Origin: Haplosporangium gracile
Lineage: Eukaryota; Mortierellomycota; Mortierellomycetes; Mortierellales; Mortierellaceae
Direction of reading: 5' to 3'
Length of the DNA: 38,364 nucleotides
NCBI GenBank assembly: GCA_015499985.1
Contig: JAAAUF010000346.1
Coordinates: 1 to 38,364, forward strand
Part shown: positions 22,182 through 32,438 of the stretch, in pieces
Position numbering within the stretch: the first letter of the stretch is position 1
Layout of the letters: each line of letters opens with the position of its first letter
Notes under the pieces: model-generated
What the model was told of the DNA's origin: nothing
Seen by the model: the letters and a program-made list of their open reading frames with translations, nothing else
Database searches by the model: none
Made by a program: the position numbers and the translations under genes

Positions 22182-22206
22182 GTGAGGTGATCCAGATCTA
22201 GCCAAT
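22182..22206. promoter_or_regulatory. Candidate SRE-like element next to a CCAAT box upstream of SREBP
   Basis: The minus strand reads ATCACCTCAC at 22191-22182, one mismatch from the sterol regulatory element ATCACNCCAC. A CCAAT box follows on the + strand at 22202-22206. SREBPs commonly cooperate with the CCAAT factor NF-Y. The pair lies about 630 bases upstream of the SREBP ATG and could mediate autoregulation. A one-mismatch decamer can occur by chance. Confidence 0.3.
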
Positions 22207-22784
22207 CACAAGCCTCAATTTGCAATTTGACCTACGGTGTCAATCTCTTGCTGACTGTGTTGTTCTGCGGCCCTGTCCCGTACGGATTTCATTTCTGATT
22301 GACAACCAGGCCAGGACGACATGTGCGCGGTGCGGTGAAATACTTCCGTGCAAACAAAAGTGGTGCCCAATATCGCTCTTAACTGTTGTGCTCTCGCCCA
22401 ATTTTGCTTTACTTCTTTTCCTGGTTACAAAGAAAGATCATGCCATGTTTTTTGTCCATTCTTTCCTTTTCGTTCTCGGATATTTCATCCATATCCCCTT
22501 CGCAATCCTCCTGCCCCCCAGATCGATTGGCAAATCTCTCAGCAACGCACCATCCCCCTTTGACAACGTCAGTACGAGAAGAAAAAAAAACAGCCCGCTT
22601 TCGTTGACTACTAAAAACCTCACGTACAGCACACGTACCCACAATTATTTTTGGCTTTTTTTTTTTGTTTTGGTTGTTATCGGTATGCCGCACTGACGAA
22701 AACAGTGACTTGAACGAGCCCAGCTTGATAATTAATTTACCGTGGCATTTTTTTTTTGCTTTTGATTTGTCGATCAATGGGTTG

Positions 22785-22790
22785 TTTATT
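22785..22790 (-). terminator. AATAAA polyadenylation signal for secreted-protein gene
   Basis: On the minus strand a canonical AATAAA lies about 97 bases past the stop codon of the heptad-repeat secreted protein. Confidence 0.45.
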
Positions 22791-22886
22791 AGGTAGATAA
22801 TAGTTAAGAAATGGTCGGGTATCATAACGGAACAGAGAAGGGGAACCGTCCTTCGTCTGTTCACATAGAGGCCATTAATATGCTAT

Positions 22887-24089
22887 CTACTCACAGAAGG
22901 GAAGATGGGCGCCATGATGCCGACGACCCCATAACATGCTCGAAACATCACCCATCAACCTCGGCCACTTCTCTTCACAAGCAGCGGGGACTTCCTCGGT
23001 GTAGAAATGGTCCAGACGGGGCTTGAGCTCGTTCTCGAGGTTCTCACGGAGACTCAAGACGTTCTCAACGTCTTGGGCGTCTCTGCAGCCTGACTTGCAG
23101 ACGAATTTGGGGTCGACGTTTGTCACGACATCGATTCCGTTGTTATCGGTGTTCTCAGGGACTGGAGCTGACGTCTCGGAGATGGAGGATGGAGTTTCTG
23201 GGGCTGGAGCAGGGGTCTCAGGAACGGGAGCTGGTGTCTCAGGGACGGGAGCGAGTACCTCGGGAGCGGGTGCTGGCGTCTCTGGAACAGGTGCTGGAGC
23301 CTCAGGAGCAGGAGCAGGAGTCTCTGGAACAGGCGCAGGAGTCTCTGGAACAGGTGCAGGAGTCTCTGGTACGGGAGCAGGGGACTCCGTGGCAAGAGCC
23401 ATCATCTCAGGGGCGAAGGCAATCCCGGTGTTGGTCTTCTTCTCGGTGCAGCCCGTGGAGTGCCACTCAGGGGCAGAGTGCCACTCAGGGGCAGGAACAA
23501 TCACGGTGTTGGTCATCTTCTCGGTGCAGTCCTTAGAGAGCATTTCAGCATTAACATTCGGCTGAATACGATCCAAGACCAACTTTGTAATCATGGCATG
23601 CAACTCGGCCATCATCTTCTCAAGTTCCTCGTCCTCTTGCTTGGACCAGGGAACATCCATATTGGTATCTGCAGCAATAGCAGACTTGATCGCAGGGATA
23701 AGCTCCTCAGAGGTGCAGGCCTTTTTGGCATCATCAATCTTGCTCTGGATGGCGCTGGTGAACAAAGCCTTCTGCTCGGGGAGTTCCTCGGTACCGCTGG
23801 TGACCTTGGCGGTGGCGATCTCGCGCATCAGGTTGTCGAGCCGCGCGTGGGCAATTTCGGCATAGTGGTCGGCAGAGGCCTTGATGATGGCATCTAGTGC
23901 GGCGCTATCCTCGTGGGTGCAGTCGTTGCAACGCTTGATGATAGGGGTACGGGCAAAGTAGGCGTTGGCGTTGCCATGGACATTGTTGGGGACGCTTACG
24001 GTTCCTGTGGCCTGGTTGGTCAAGGGGGCGGCGGTGACGATGGCGGCGATGGCGGTCGAGATCAGGAGGATAGAGGATGTGAACTTCAT
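22887..24089 (-). CDS. Secreted Cys-containing protein with PAPVPET heptad repeats
   Basis: Single exon, 400 residues from the ATG at 24089. This start begins a clear signal peptide (MKFTSSILLISTAIAAIVTA, likely cut near residue 21). The longer in-frame start at 24200 falls almost at the expected transcription start below the TATA box. A Lys-Arg pair at 52-53 just before CNDC looks like a Kex2 site, leaving a possible propeptide. Residues 54 to about 200 are helical and charged with spaced cysteines. A short duplication follows (CTEKMTNT, then CTEKKTNT). Then comes an 11-unit array of a Pro-rich heptad, mostly PAPVPET or PAPAPET, and a C-terminal Cys-containing helical part (CKSGC, AACEEKW, PFCE). 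I do not recognise the family. A cell-wall or surface-binding role is possible from the secretion signal and Pro-rich linker, but that is inference. Confidence 0.75.
   Translation of the reverse strand: MKFTSSILLISTAIAAIVTAAPLTNQATGTVSVPNNVHGNANAYFARTPIIKRCNDCTHEDSAALDAIIKASADHYAEIAHARLDNLMREIATAKVTSGTEELPEQKALFTSAIQSKIDDAKKACTSEELIPAIKSAIAADTNMDVPWSKQEDEELEKMMAELHAMITKLVLDRIQPNVNAEMLSKDCTEKMTNTVIVPAPEWHSAPEWHSTGCTEKKTNTGIAFAPEMMALATESPAPVPETPAPVPETPAPVPETPAPAPEAPAPVPETPAPAPEVLAPVPETPAPVPETPAPAPETPSSISETSAPVPENTDNNGIDVVTNVDPKFVCKSGCRDAQDVENVLSLRENLENELKPRLDHFYTEEVPAACEEKWPRLMGDVSSMLWGRRHHGAHLPFCE
23151..23381 (-). repeat. 21-bp minisatellite encoding PAPVPET heptads (11 units)
   Basis: Eleven in-frame units of 21 bases encode heptads beginning PAPVPET and ending in the degenerate SAPVPEN. 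The central units are well conserved; the last two (PSSISET, SAPVPEN) are diverged, as expected at an array edge. Confidence 0.85.
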
Positions 24090-26118
24090 GTGACTGTCGG
24101 GGATATATGGGTAAAGGGATAGGCTAATAAAGTTGAACAAAGAGTAGAAGTGTTTCTGTGCAAGTGGGTAAGAGCGAAAGAAGCTGTTGATGGAGAGCAA
24201 GAAAAGTGGTGGGAACCGTGGCTATTTATACGTATGAATGTTGCCTTGGAAATGAGTCAAGAGAGAGAGATAATAGGCTACCTGGCTCCCTGAGTATGTG
24301 ATAGATCGCGGTTGAATAAATTCCTATTGAGAAGAAGGGTTCATTGTGTTCTAAGTAAGAATTAGTATGGTCAGGATATGACTTACGTCTTGCATATTAG
24401 CAAAGGGAGCACCGTATAATGCGTATAAGTTTATTGCGCATGGGCATGTATTGAAGCGAGAGAAGGGACCTTGTCTGTGTGAGTTCTTCTTTCCTGCCAG
24501 CAGTGTGTATGAGAGAAGAATGGATGACTGTTGGTCCTAGGATCCCATTCTGGTAGAATCAGACCCTTGAGGGTTCAAGATAATTCAGGAGTCGCGGCAG
24601 TCAACATGTGTCAATAATGGAACATACAGTGTTGTGCAAGCTGCGGGTTACATGCGTTTTGTTGTGTATGTTAAAGGAAAGGGTGCTCGTTGGCAAGAGT
24701 GGAATCGATTGCGTATATGCATATATCTACAACTAGGAGTGATGACTTGATTCAACCCGATGCTGCTCTTGGCACGTTAACATGTGTGTTTTTGCTAATT
24801 GTCATTCAGGTTTCTTTGAGACAGGAGCGACGACCGTCGTTGGATTGGAATCTTGCTCTGCTACCCGCTTCCTTTCCTTTCTTTCTGCCTTGACTCCTCT
24901 TTTTCTGCTCGAACAGACAAGCACAGGCAGAAGATTGTACCTTGCAAGACAAATAGTCAAAAGGATGAGGATGAGGAGACAGTCACCAAATCGCGCCTAT
25001 TCCGGGACGTCGCGCTCGTTGTTTCTCCAGTGACTAGCGCGCAATCCGAAAAAAAAATAATAAAGGAAGCGACAAGTGAATGTAACGCATGTATCCCCAT
25101 CTATCGATCCTCCCTCTCACTCTCATTCTCGCTCTTTCTCCATTCTTGTGAAGAGAGTACAAGCGTACAAGAGGATCAATCCTCGTGCAAGAGAGAAAGA
25201 GAGCAACAGGACAATTAACGAAGGAAGGTCATATTCCGATCAGGCCACTCGCGATAACGACGACGACTACGACGTATCAATGATAAGGGCATCATATATG
25301 TCTATGGCTTCTTCTCTCTGTACACTTGCTTCTTTGTTGCCAATTACAATTAGCCTCCAAGGCACCAGGTCGTACACACAAGAAGGAACTCTTTGATGCG
25401 CTAATTGATTACCCCTCTACCCCTACTCCTAGCCTTCTCTCTCCCTCGCACACGCGTCTCGTTGTCCCCTCCCCCCCTCCTTTGTCTACAAGATAAGCAA
25501 GAAAATGTGGATCACAGAAAGCACGAGGATGGCCTGCATGTTTCCATTCAACAATGTTCGTTCTTTCTTCCCTTTTTTGCCCTCTTTTCTACAACCAAAA
25601 AAGTGCCGGTGTTGGTTCAGATCAGTATTCATTCGTGTCTTGGGGCCCGAAAACTGATTCGATTGTAATTCAACATGCCCATGAGTGCCTCGCTACTCAT
25701 TCGTGTTTTGAGCCCTGGCAGTAACAACACTCTTTCCTGGAAAGAAGAGGGAAAAGAAGGGGGGGGGGAAGAACAAAGAGTCTCTTTATGCTTCCTTTCT
25801 CCCCGCCCCTCTTCCATCTACCATGCTACTTTTTTTCCGACCTTAGGTGCTTTTTACTGATCCTTTCCTTCAATTTTTTTCTATTTGATCTTCTTATCTA
25901 CGATACGCATACTCTCGACCGACTTTTGCACGGACGGATGAGGGACAGTCTTTTCCAGGACACGACATAGCAAGCAAGCAATATCAACAAGCACGGACAA
26001 ACAGACTGAGCCTATTAAGCCGGGATCTCAAAGAGCTCACAGCACTCACCGCTTCCACTCCCCTAGATCCTTACCTTACCTTACCTCTATTCAACGACAA
26101 CGAAAAGCACTCACAGTC
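24090..26118. other. Intergenic region, divergent promoters
   Basis: No gene is supported. The left end holds the promoter of the secreted-protein gene. The middle is mixed composition. From about 25400 the + strand is CT-rich, with a G-run near 25760-25768 and a TTACC repeat near 26070-26085 before the next ATG. No tRNA-like cloverleaf was noticed. Confidence 0.5.
24222..24230 (-). promoter_or_regulatory. TATA box of secreted-protein gene
   Basis: The minus strand reads TATAAATAG, 133 bases upstream of the chosen ATG. Transcription would begin near 24195-24200, which argues against translation from the upstream in-frame ATG at 24200. Confidence 0.65.
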
Positions 26119-28393
26119 ATGGATTTATGCATCACAACATCCAGTCACCTCACACCCTCAGAGGAAGAGGAACTCCGAAGCAACTCAAGAAGTACAGGAC
26201 AACTCCAGGATCCTACTTCTTCCGACGACCCGATAAAGTCAGCGAAACTAGGATCGGCTACCGCGTCGCCTGTCATCGCTGCTGCTGTTTCTCCTTCTGT
26301 CTCTGTCCTGGGCCCTTCACTCATCACCGCCGCGAATGAGTCTGTCAAACCAATGATGCTGGTGTCTATTACGAACGCTGACAAGAACGAGCAGCGAAAG
26401 TCAGAGAAGCAGCAAGGCAGTGTAGGACAAGAGCGACGATCGATAGATACTGGCCCCAGGGAAACGACGATGACGCTTCAGGAAGAAGTTCGTTCACAAA
26501 TCCAAGCCTCTGCTTCCATGGATGATCTCATCACCCCGACCAGCCAGCCTTTGCAACTACCGGTACCCATTCAACAACAACAGCAGCAGCAGTCGTCGCT
26601 CTCCCAACAACAACAACAGAAGCATCCTATACCTACGGCCAAAGTTCCAATGAAAGACCGGAAACAGCATCTATCCAAACCAATATCTTTATCCATTCCG
26701 TCATCAGGAATTACACCGACCATCCTAGTCTCCGCCTCGTCGCCTTCCCCCACTGGCAAATTGCCTTCCATCCTCAGTAGCCCCAGGATTATCACCACGA
26801 GTAAAAGCAGTCATGGAGAAAAGAGCACCACGATCGCCGCCCTGGAGCCATCTAAACCGGCTAGGAAACTTAACCAAAAAGACTCAAGGGGATCCGTCTA
26901 CGATACTCAATCATCCTCCGCAGGAGTATCTGTTCACTCAACTTCACCCACCGTCATCTCATCAACCTCATCTACCAGTGGAAGTAAAGGACTTCAACAG
27001 CGTAGAAGTGCTTTGTTAGAATCTCATACTAGTCTCACGACCACCCTCGTCACCGGGAGCAATATACAGCAACACCCCTCCACCAGCTCACTGACATTAG
27101 AAGCTGCAGGTCCACCTCCAGCGACTCCACCACTGGACACCCAGCATTTCGCGACAGTCTTTCATGAACTAGCCACATTGATTGAGCAGTTAGAGATATT
27201 AAACGATCAGATTCTGGAGAAAATGACGCTCTACCGTCCGCCTCCTCCACCACCTGTCCCGCCCCAGCAGCAGTCATTTACTGTACCTCAGTTGGAGCAG
27301 AGGTCCCATTCTCCGTCGTCAACAAGAGGCTTGCCACCCTCCCCACAACCATCACAATCTCCAGCATCCACAACACCCATTGGCACTCCCCCTCCACCTG
27401 CACACCATAACCAAACACGCCTACCTGCACCGCCAACAGCATGGTCCGAAACAGGAGGACTCAACATCACTAATAACAATGACGACGACTGGAGAAGGAT
27501 ACTGAAGGGCAAAGCGCGAGCCGTGAACTTCGAAGAAGACCGCCAAAGCATCGCCCAATCATTCACAGACCTCGTGATGGACTCTTGGCCATGGATCTAC
27601 AAGATCCCGCATGAGCCGTGGCGGACCCTGCAGATGCGACAGAATCGGATCAAATCTGCGACGCGGTTAAAGGACGCCATTGTTGCGTTCTGGAGTGTTC
27701 AGAGTTATTTCCAGGAGCAGGCTGGACTTATTCTTGACGTTCAAAAGGTAATAAGAGAGAGTACTGTGAAATATGGGAGGTCCTACGCGTTGGACTTATA
27801 AGTGGAAAGAAAGAGTCTAAAATGTGAGCCAAGCTAACGCCACCTTTTTTTTTTTTTTCAATACGACAAAAAACGAATAGAGCCCGGTGGTGCTGGAGAA
27901 CGGGAGCAGGTTTCGGATCCTCAAAGCCCAACACCTTGACAACCTCCTCTGCCAAGAACCCCTTTACCCTTTCGAGATGAAGCGCATCCTCGAACAACAC
28001 CAAAAGCAACAAGATTTACTCACGACTCTCTCGGAACAACTCCAGGATGTCTGGCTCGGGATCTTGTTGCTCCTCGGAGATCCTGACCAGACTGAAAAAT
28101 CGACGGCAGCGACGATAGGAAGCAAGTTGAGTCATCACCGAAGGCTGCATATGGACTCGATGTATCATTTGCATAGTGCTGGTAGTGGGTCGTCGTCGTC
28201 GAGCTATCCGTTGGATTATCGGAATTCAGATTCACGTGGAGGTGGTGGCAGTGAAGGTGAAGGTGAAACGGAGAAGCGGTTATTGAGGTTGAGTCGTAAT
28301 AAGCGGTTGGGACTTAAGGTTGCGGTGTTGTTGATGTTTGGTGCGGGCATGATCGCCATGGCGCTTGTCCTCAACACCCGGCGAACGTTTTGA
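26119..28393 (+). CDS. Unrecognised tail-anchored protein with helical domain
   Basis: Proposed join is 26119-27747, 27881-28393, giving 713 residues; intron GTAATA...GAATAG. Residues 1-340 are Ser/Pro/Gln-rich and disordered-looking. A conserved-looking helical part starts with FHELATLIEQLEILNDQIL, is interrupted by a Pro-rich linker (about 375-455), and resumes with TDLVMDSWPWIYKIPHEPW, LKDAIVAFWSVQSYFQEQAG and, across the splice, FRILKAQHLDNLLCQEPLYP and LQDVWLGILLLLGDP. The C-terminus is basic (RLSRNKRLGLK) followed by one hydrophobic segment (VAVLLMFGAGMIAMALVL) and a short basic tail, consistent with a tail-anchored cytosol-facing membrane protein. I do not recognise the family. An adaptor or receptor on a mitochondrial, peroxisomal or ER membrane would fit, but that is speculation. 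It converges on the helical-bundle gene, with 132 bases between stops. Confidence 0.75.
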
Positions 28394-28462
28394 ATGTCCT
28401 TTTGATACCCAGCTGGATGAAAAGCAAATTACTTGTTGTATTTGACATGGCGTCTAAATTGG

Positions 28463-28468
28463 AATAAA
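28463..28468 (+). terminator. AATAAA polyadenylation signal for tail-anchored protein gene
   Basis: A canonical AATAAA lies 70 bases past the stop codon, within the short gap before the convergent minus-strand gene. Confidence 0.5.
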
Positions 28469-28525
28469 CAACACAAATGCAGACGTATTATTTTTGACAA
28501 AAGAGAAAAAATAGATGCATGGGAT

Positions 28526-31500
28526 TTATTGACTGAGGATGGTGACCAACTTCTCGAGGGCGGTAGCCATACGCGCGACATTGGTGTCTAAAGACTCAAG
28601 ACGCTTCTCCAACGACGCCATGCTCCCCGCAAAGACCGCACTATCCAGCGATGCCGTCGCCCTGACCACCTCGCCCAACGCCGCCGTGACACTCGTTGAC
28701 GTTGCCGCAGCGATCGCGGCCATCGGCGCGACTGCTGATACAGGAACAGGAGCAGTGACAGGGACAGCATCGAGAACGACCACGACCTTTTCATCATCCA
28801 CATCGTCATCCTCGACCACCTTCAACGGTTCCGAGGGCTCAACTTCTGGGAAGACATCCGTTTCGACCGCGTACTGGATAGGTCTCTCTTCCAGTTCATC
28901 AACGTTCAAGAAATTCTTTGTCCCTGCATCGTCTGCACTGTCCGTCGAGTACAACGGGCAGGGTGCATACCCGAGCGTCGCAGTAGTTCTCTTGTCACGA
29001 GTCGATCCCGTCGTCAACAATACCTTGAATCCATAAACCCGTCTGCAGCTCAAATCGACCAACGCCCAAGCATCCCACTTGTACGCACCGGCATCCCGTC
29101 CACACTTGAGATCGACCTCGGTCTGGCCCGACTTTTCGGCCTTGTAGACAATCTTGTTGAGATCGTCGACCGTGAAGCGGGTACTGTTGACGTCGACCAC
29201 AAAGGAAGCGTCAGCCTCCTTGACTCGGATCGCGTTCCGGGTCGCGTCGAGCATGTCATCGATGTACAGGAACAACAGGTCCTTCTCCTCCTTGGCGGCG
29301 ATCCGGGCCGGGGGCTTGTGGACGTACTCCTGGACATAGACCAACTCCTCGCCCTCGATATCCTTGAAGGTCAGACGGACGCGGACCGGGTTGTGGAGTG
29401 CGACCATGGCCCAGTTCCAACAGTTCTGGCGCAGCGCTTGTTGGACGGCGTTGCGGAGGACGATTGCCTCAAAGGGGACATCCAACGACTGGTTGGGCGC
29501 AATCGATGCCGGAAACTTGACATCTCCCAGGATCAAAGTCTCGACGTCCTTGTATTCCTGCTCGCCAACAAGACGGTACTCGGCCTTGCAAGAGACCAAG
29601 GTCACAAAATTCTGGTTGGTGGGAGTTGACTTGTTGAAGAGACGCAGGGTGCCCTGGAACTTGTCGGCGTTGTTTCGGACAAACTGGCCATGAGTGTTGG
29701 CGACCATCTTCCCCTCGGGGAAGATCACCAAAGGCAACTTGGTCTTGGGCTTGAACTCGCGGACCTCGCGAAGGGCGGTCGTTCGGAGTGTAGGGCCTAC
29801 ATGACGGAGTTCCGGGAACTTGTAAGGCTCAGAAGGCTTGTAGACCTTGAATTCTGCTTTGGAGATTGACTGGACTTCTCCCGAGGGCGAGACGGCATCA
29901 ATGTCGAGCGGCAGGACTGAAATCACAGGGCTGTCGCTGGTAGTTACCTTGACGGCAACCTTGACTCCATTGATAATCCCAGCATCATCCAACGTCCACT
30001 CTGCGAGCCCATACTCCTCCTGACTCTCAGTCGACTTGAAAATGACAGTGTTCCCCGTCGCACGGACCTTGTCGTTCGCAGCCTTGATCGCCTCCGCATC
30101 AAAGGCATGGAAATAATATTTGTTCTTATAATAGATTCTCCCCACATGAATGACCATCATGGGCTTCGTAATCTTATCGTGCCTCGACTTCCACCGGATC
30201 AACTTGCTGACAGAAGCCGTCTGCTCCTTATCCGTCAATAGATCCATCTGCGAGATATCCATCCACCTCTGAATCGTATCCACATACCTCAAAATCGACG
30301 ACACGTATCCAAAGAAATTGGTGTACGGATACTCGCAATGATGCGCCGATCGATGATTCGAAAAAGTGCAAGGGGAGGCTTTCCCACAGCAAGAAAAGGA
30401 ATTCTCAACCTTAATCGACTTGTGGAACGAACAGGCTTCGGGGCCATTGGCAGACTCGCGGTACTCCTTGTCGCACTGGAGACAGGTCAGACGTTGTTCT
30501 GCTTCCTGCTCACGGGCTTGGGAGGCCATGGCCTTGATGGTCTCGGCAACGGTCTTGCTGGTGTTTTCCTGGAGGAGGGCCTCGATCCGGGTCTGGTTCT
30601 CTTCCATGAGATCCTCGATGTTGGTTTGCATCTGATCCATGACCTCGTTGCTCATCGTCATATGCATCTTTTTCGCAAACTCTTCTACCAACGCCGGGTT
30701 GTTCTATTTGATCATATCAAAAAAAGTTGATGTCAAACCACAGGTGAGACTGTTTAGTATCCCTCTTCTTTTTGACAACAAAAGCAGCCTCAACAACACA
30801 TGTAAATAAACCTGAGAAGTTCTTACGTTGATAATATCCTGTCCTCCGTTAGCCTGGACAAACTTCTTTGCCGCCTCATCTTGTGCATCCGATGGAACCG
30901 ATCTCGACAACACAGAAATATCCCCTGTCTGTTGGATCTGCAGACTTAACATCAGATCCTGAGAACAGGCTGCAATACTGGAAGCCATCGCGACAAAGTT
31001 GTTTCCGTTGGACATGTTTAACCGCCTGGCGATTTTGCCCTGTTTACGGTAGGCTTGGATCAAGGACGCGGCCCGTTTCAGGGTCTCATTCATCCGTTCG
31101 ATCACAGCCACGAGCGGGTCGATGGCTGGGACACGTTCCAGGACGGTCAGGTTGCTGACCATAAAGTTGATACGCTCCAGAAGGTCATTGCACTTGACGT
31201 CGGCGTCTCTTGCCTTTTGCTCCATATCGATAATGAACTATGTATGTGTTCAGGGTTGCAAAGTGCATAGTAAGCAAACATGAAAAAAGTTAAATTTGGT
31301 TCAAATTTCGGCGAAATCGGAAGTAAAATAAAGTAGATGCAGCACGAGTAGAAACATTTCAATATACCTTAAGGATGACAAAGGCAGGTGCAATAAAGGG
31401 CACAGTCTTGCCAATATCAACCAACTTGTCCGCCAATTGAACAAGGTGATTCAGGACCGGGTTCGACTCGATGTTGTTGACAATCGCCTGTCCCTTCTCG

Positions 31501-32438
31501 GTAACAATCTTGTTGGCAAACGCGATCCCCGCCTGGATGCCCGCCGTGCCGATAGCAATATTTGCCTGGGCAGCAATCACAGTCTCGACACCGCGGTCGA
31601 CAGCCTTGGAGAGTTCTGACCCGTCAGAACGGTCTCTAAGGGCTTCAACGTTGCGCTTGATGTCGTTGAAATCTGAGCGGAAGGATCGGTTGGTGGACGA
31701 GGATGACTTTTCGTCTCCTCCTTCGCTGGCTGCAATACTGCCTTGATAGGTACTGCTTTCTCCACTGCTGTTGCTGTTACTGTTGCTGCTGTTGTTGCCA
31801 TTGGCAGTAAGACTGTCGATATTGCTCTTGGTGGTTCCGTACCTTACAGCGCCATCAATGACATTCATAGCATTAGCGACGTTGTCGATAGGGATGGGTG
31901 GCAACTGACGGTTAGGGGGTTGTGTGGGACTGGTAGGTCCTGGAGAGTTGGTCCTTTGGCTGTTGTTGACGTTATCGTTGTTGCTTTCTACGCTCGAAGT
32001 CCTAACATGATGCATGTTTTGCATATTCTTAGCATGGACCATAGCATGGAAGGCAGGTCCTGTAGGCAAGGGCTGATACTGCTGCTGTTGATTCCCTCCA
32101 TGAAACTGGTGAGGCTGGTGAACAGGTCGAGGTCCACTCACGGGTGCAGGGCCTCCCACATGTGGAGGAGCTCCAGGGCGGTTAGGAAAACCATGCTGTG
32201 ACTGGTGACCCGGAAACCGGATTGGAGGGACAGGATGTCTACCATTTAGAGAAGGAGGGCCGTACTGAGAACCGCTGCTGTTGTGGCCATGGAGAGTGCG
32301 GGGGTCGATAAAGGCCGGCACTTGGCCTGCAGGGGTAGGAGGTCTAAACATTGAGTTGTTATGTTGCTGCTGTGGAGACTGGTAGGGGCGGTGTTGGCTG
32401 AACCGCGGGTCGTTACTGTTGTTGAAGTTTCCTGACAT
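28526..32438 (-). CDS. MLKL/HeLo-like helical bundle protein with CHORD-like Cys/His cluster
   Basis: Proposed join (minus) is 32438-31368, 31237-30827, 30703-28526, giving 1219 residues; all junctions GT-AG and in phase. Residues 1-250 are Pro/Gln/His/Asn-rich. A helical region, about 255-470, includes VETVIAAQANIAIGTAGIQA, GKTVPFIAPAFVILK, IDMEQKARDADVKCNDLLER, LIQAYRKQGKIARRLNMSN and AACSQDLMLSLQIQQ; this pattern resembles the four-helix N-terminal bundle of MLKL and fungal HeLo-like cell-death domains. A charged coiled coil follows, about 500-565. Next is a Cys/His cluster (CLQC, CSFH, FSCCGK, HHCEYPY; residues 568-617), spaced like a CHORD zinc module. The remaining 600 residues are a long region of probable beta domains, including WNWAMVALHNPVRVRLTFKD and WDAWALVDLSCRRVYGFKVL. 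I recall similar proteins as a family in Mortierella genomes. A role in regulated cell death, non-self recognition or stress signalling is inference. Confidence 0.75.
30335..30484 (-). other. CHORD-like zinc-binding cluster in the helical-bundle protein
   Basis: Cysteines at residues 568, 571, 585, 599, 600, 606 and 617 and histidines at 588, 611, 615 and 616 fall within 50 residues. The CxxC, CxxH, SCC and HHC elements resemble the CHORD pattern of C..H, W/FSCC and GC..G.H, although the glycine spacing is not exact. Confidence 0.45.

Larger units (their letters stand above)
21557..22886. other. SREBP 5' leader/promoter and 3' flank of secreted-protein gene
   Basis: No gene is supported. On the + strand the first 550 bases are GA-rich (CT-rich on the coding strand), with an almost pure GA repeat at about 21891-21946 and GT/GTAT repeats near 22118-22150. 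Open frames on both strands between 22220 and 22864 start at non-ATG codons or are low complexity and show no domain-like sequence. Confidence 0.5.

Noticed and set aside
22220..22864. Open frames on both strands (158 and 151 codons)
   Set aside because: The plus frame starts at TTG, and neither has a recognisable domain or splice context; the region is better read as promoter and 3' flank.
24090..24200. Upstream in-frame ATG of the secreted protein
   Set aside because: It would bury the signal peptide and lies about 22 bases below the TATA box, at or before the expected transcription start.
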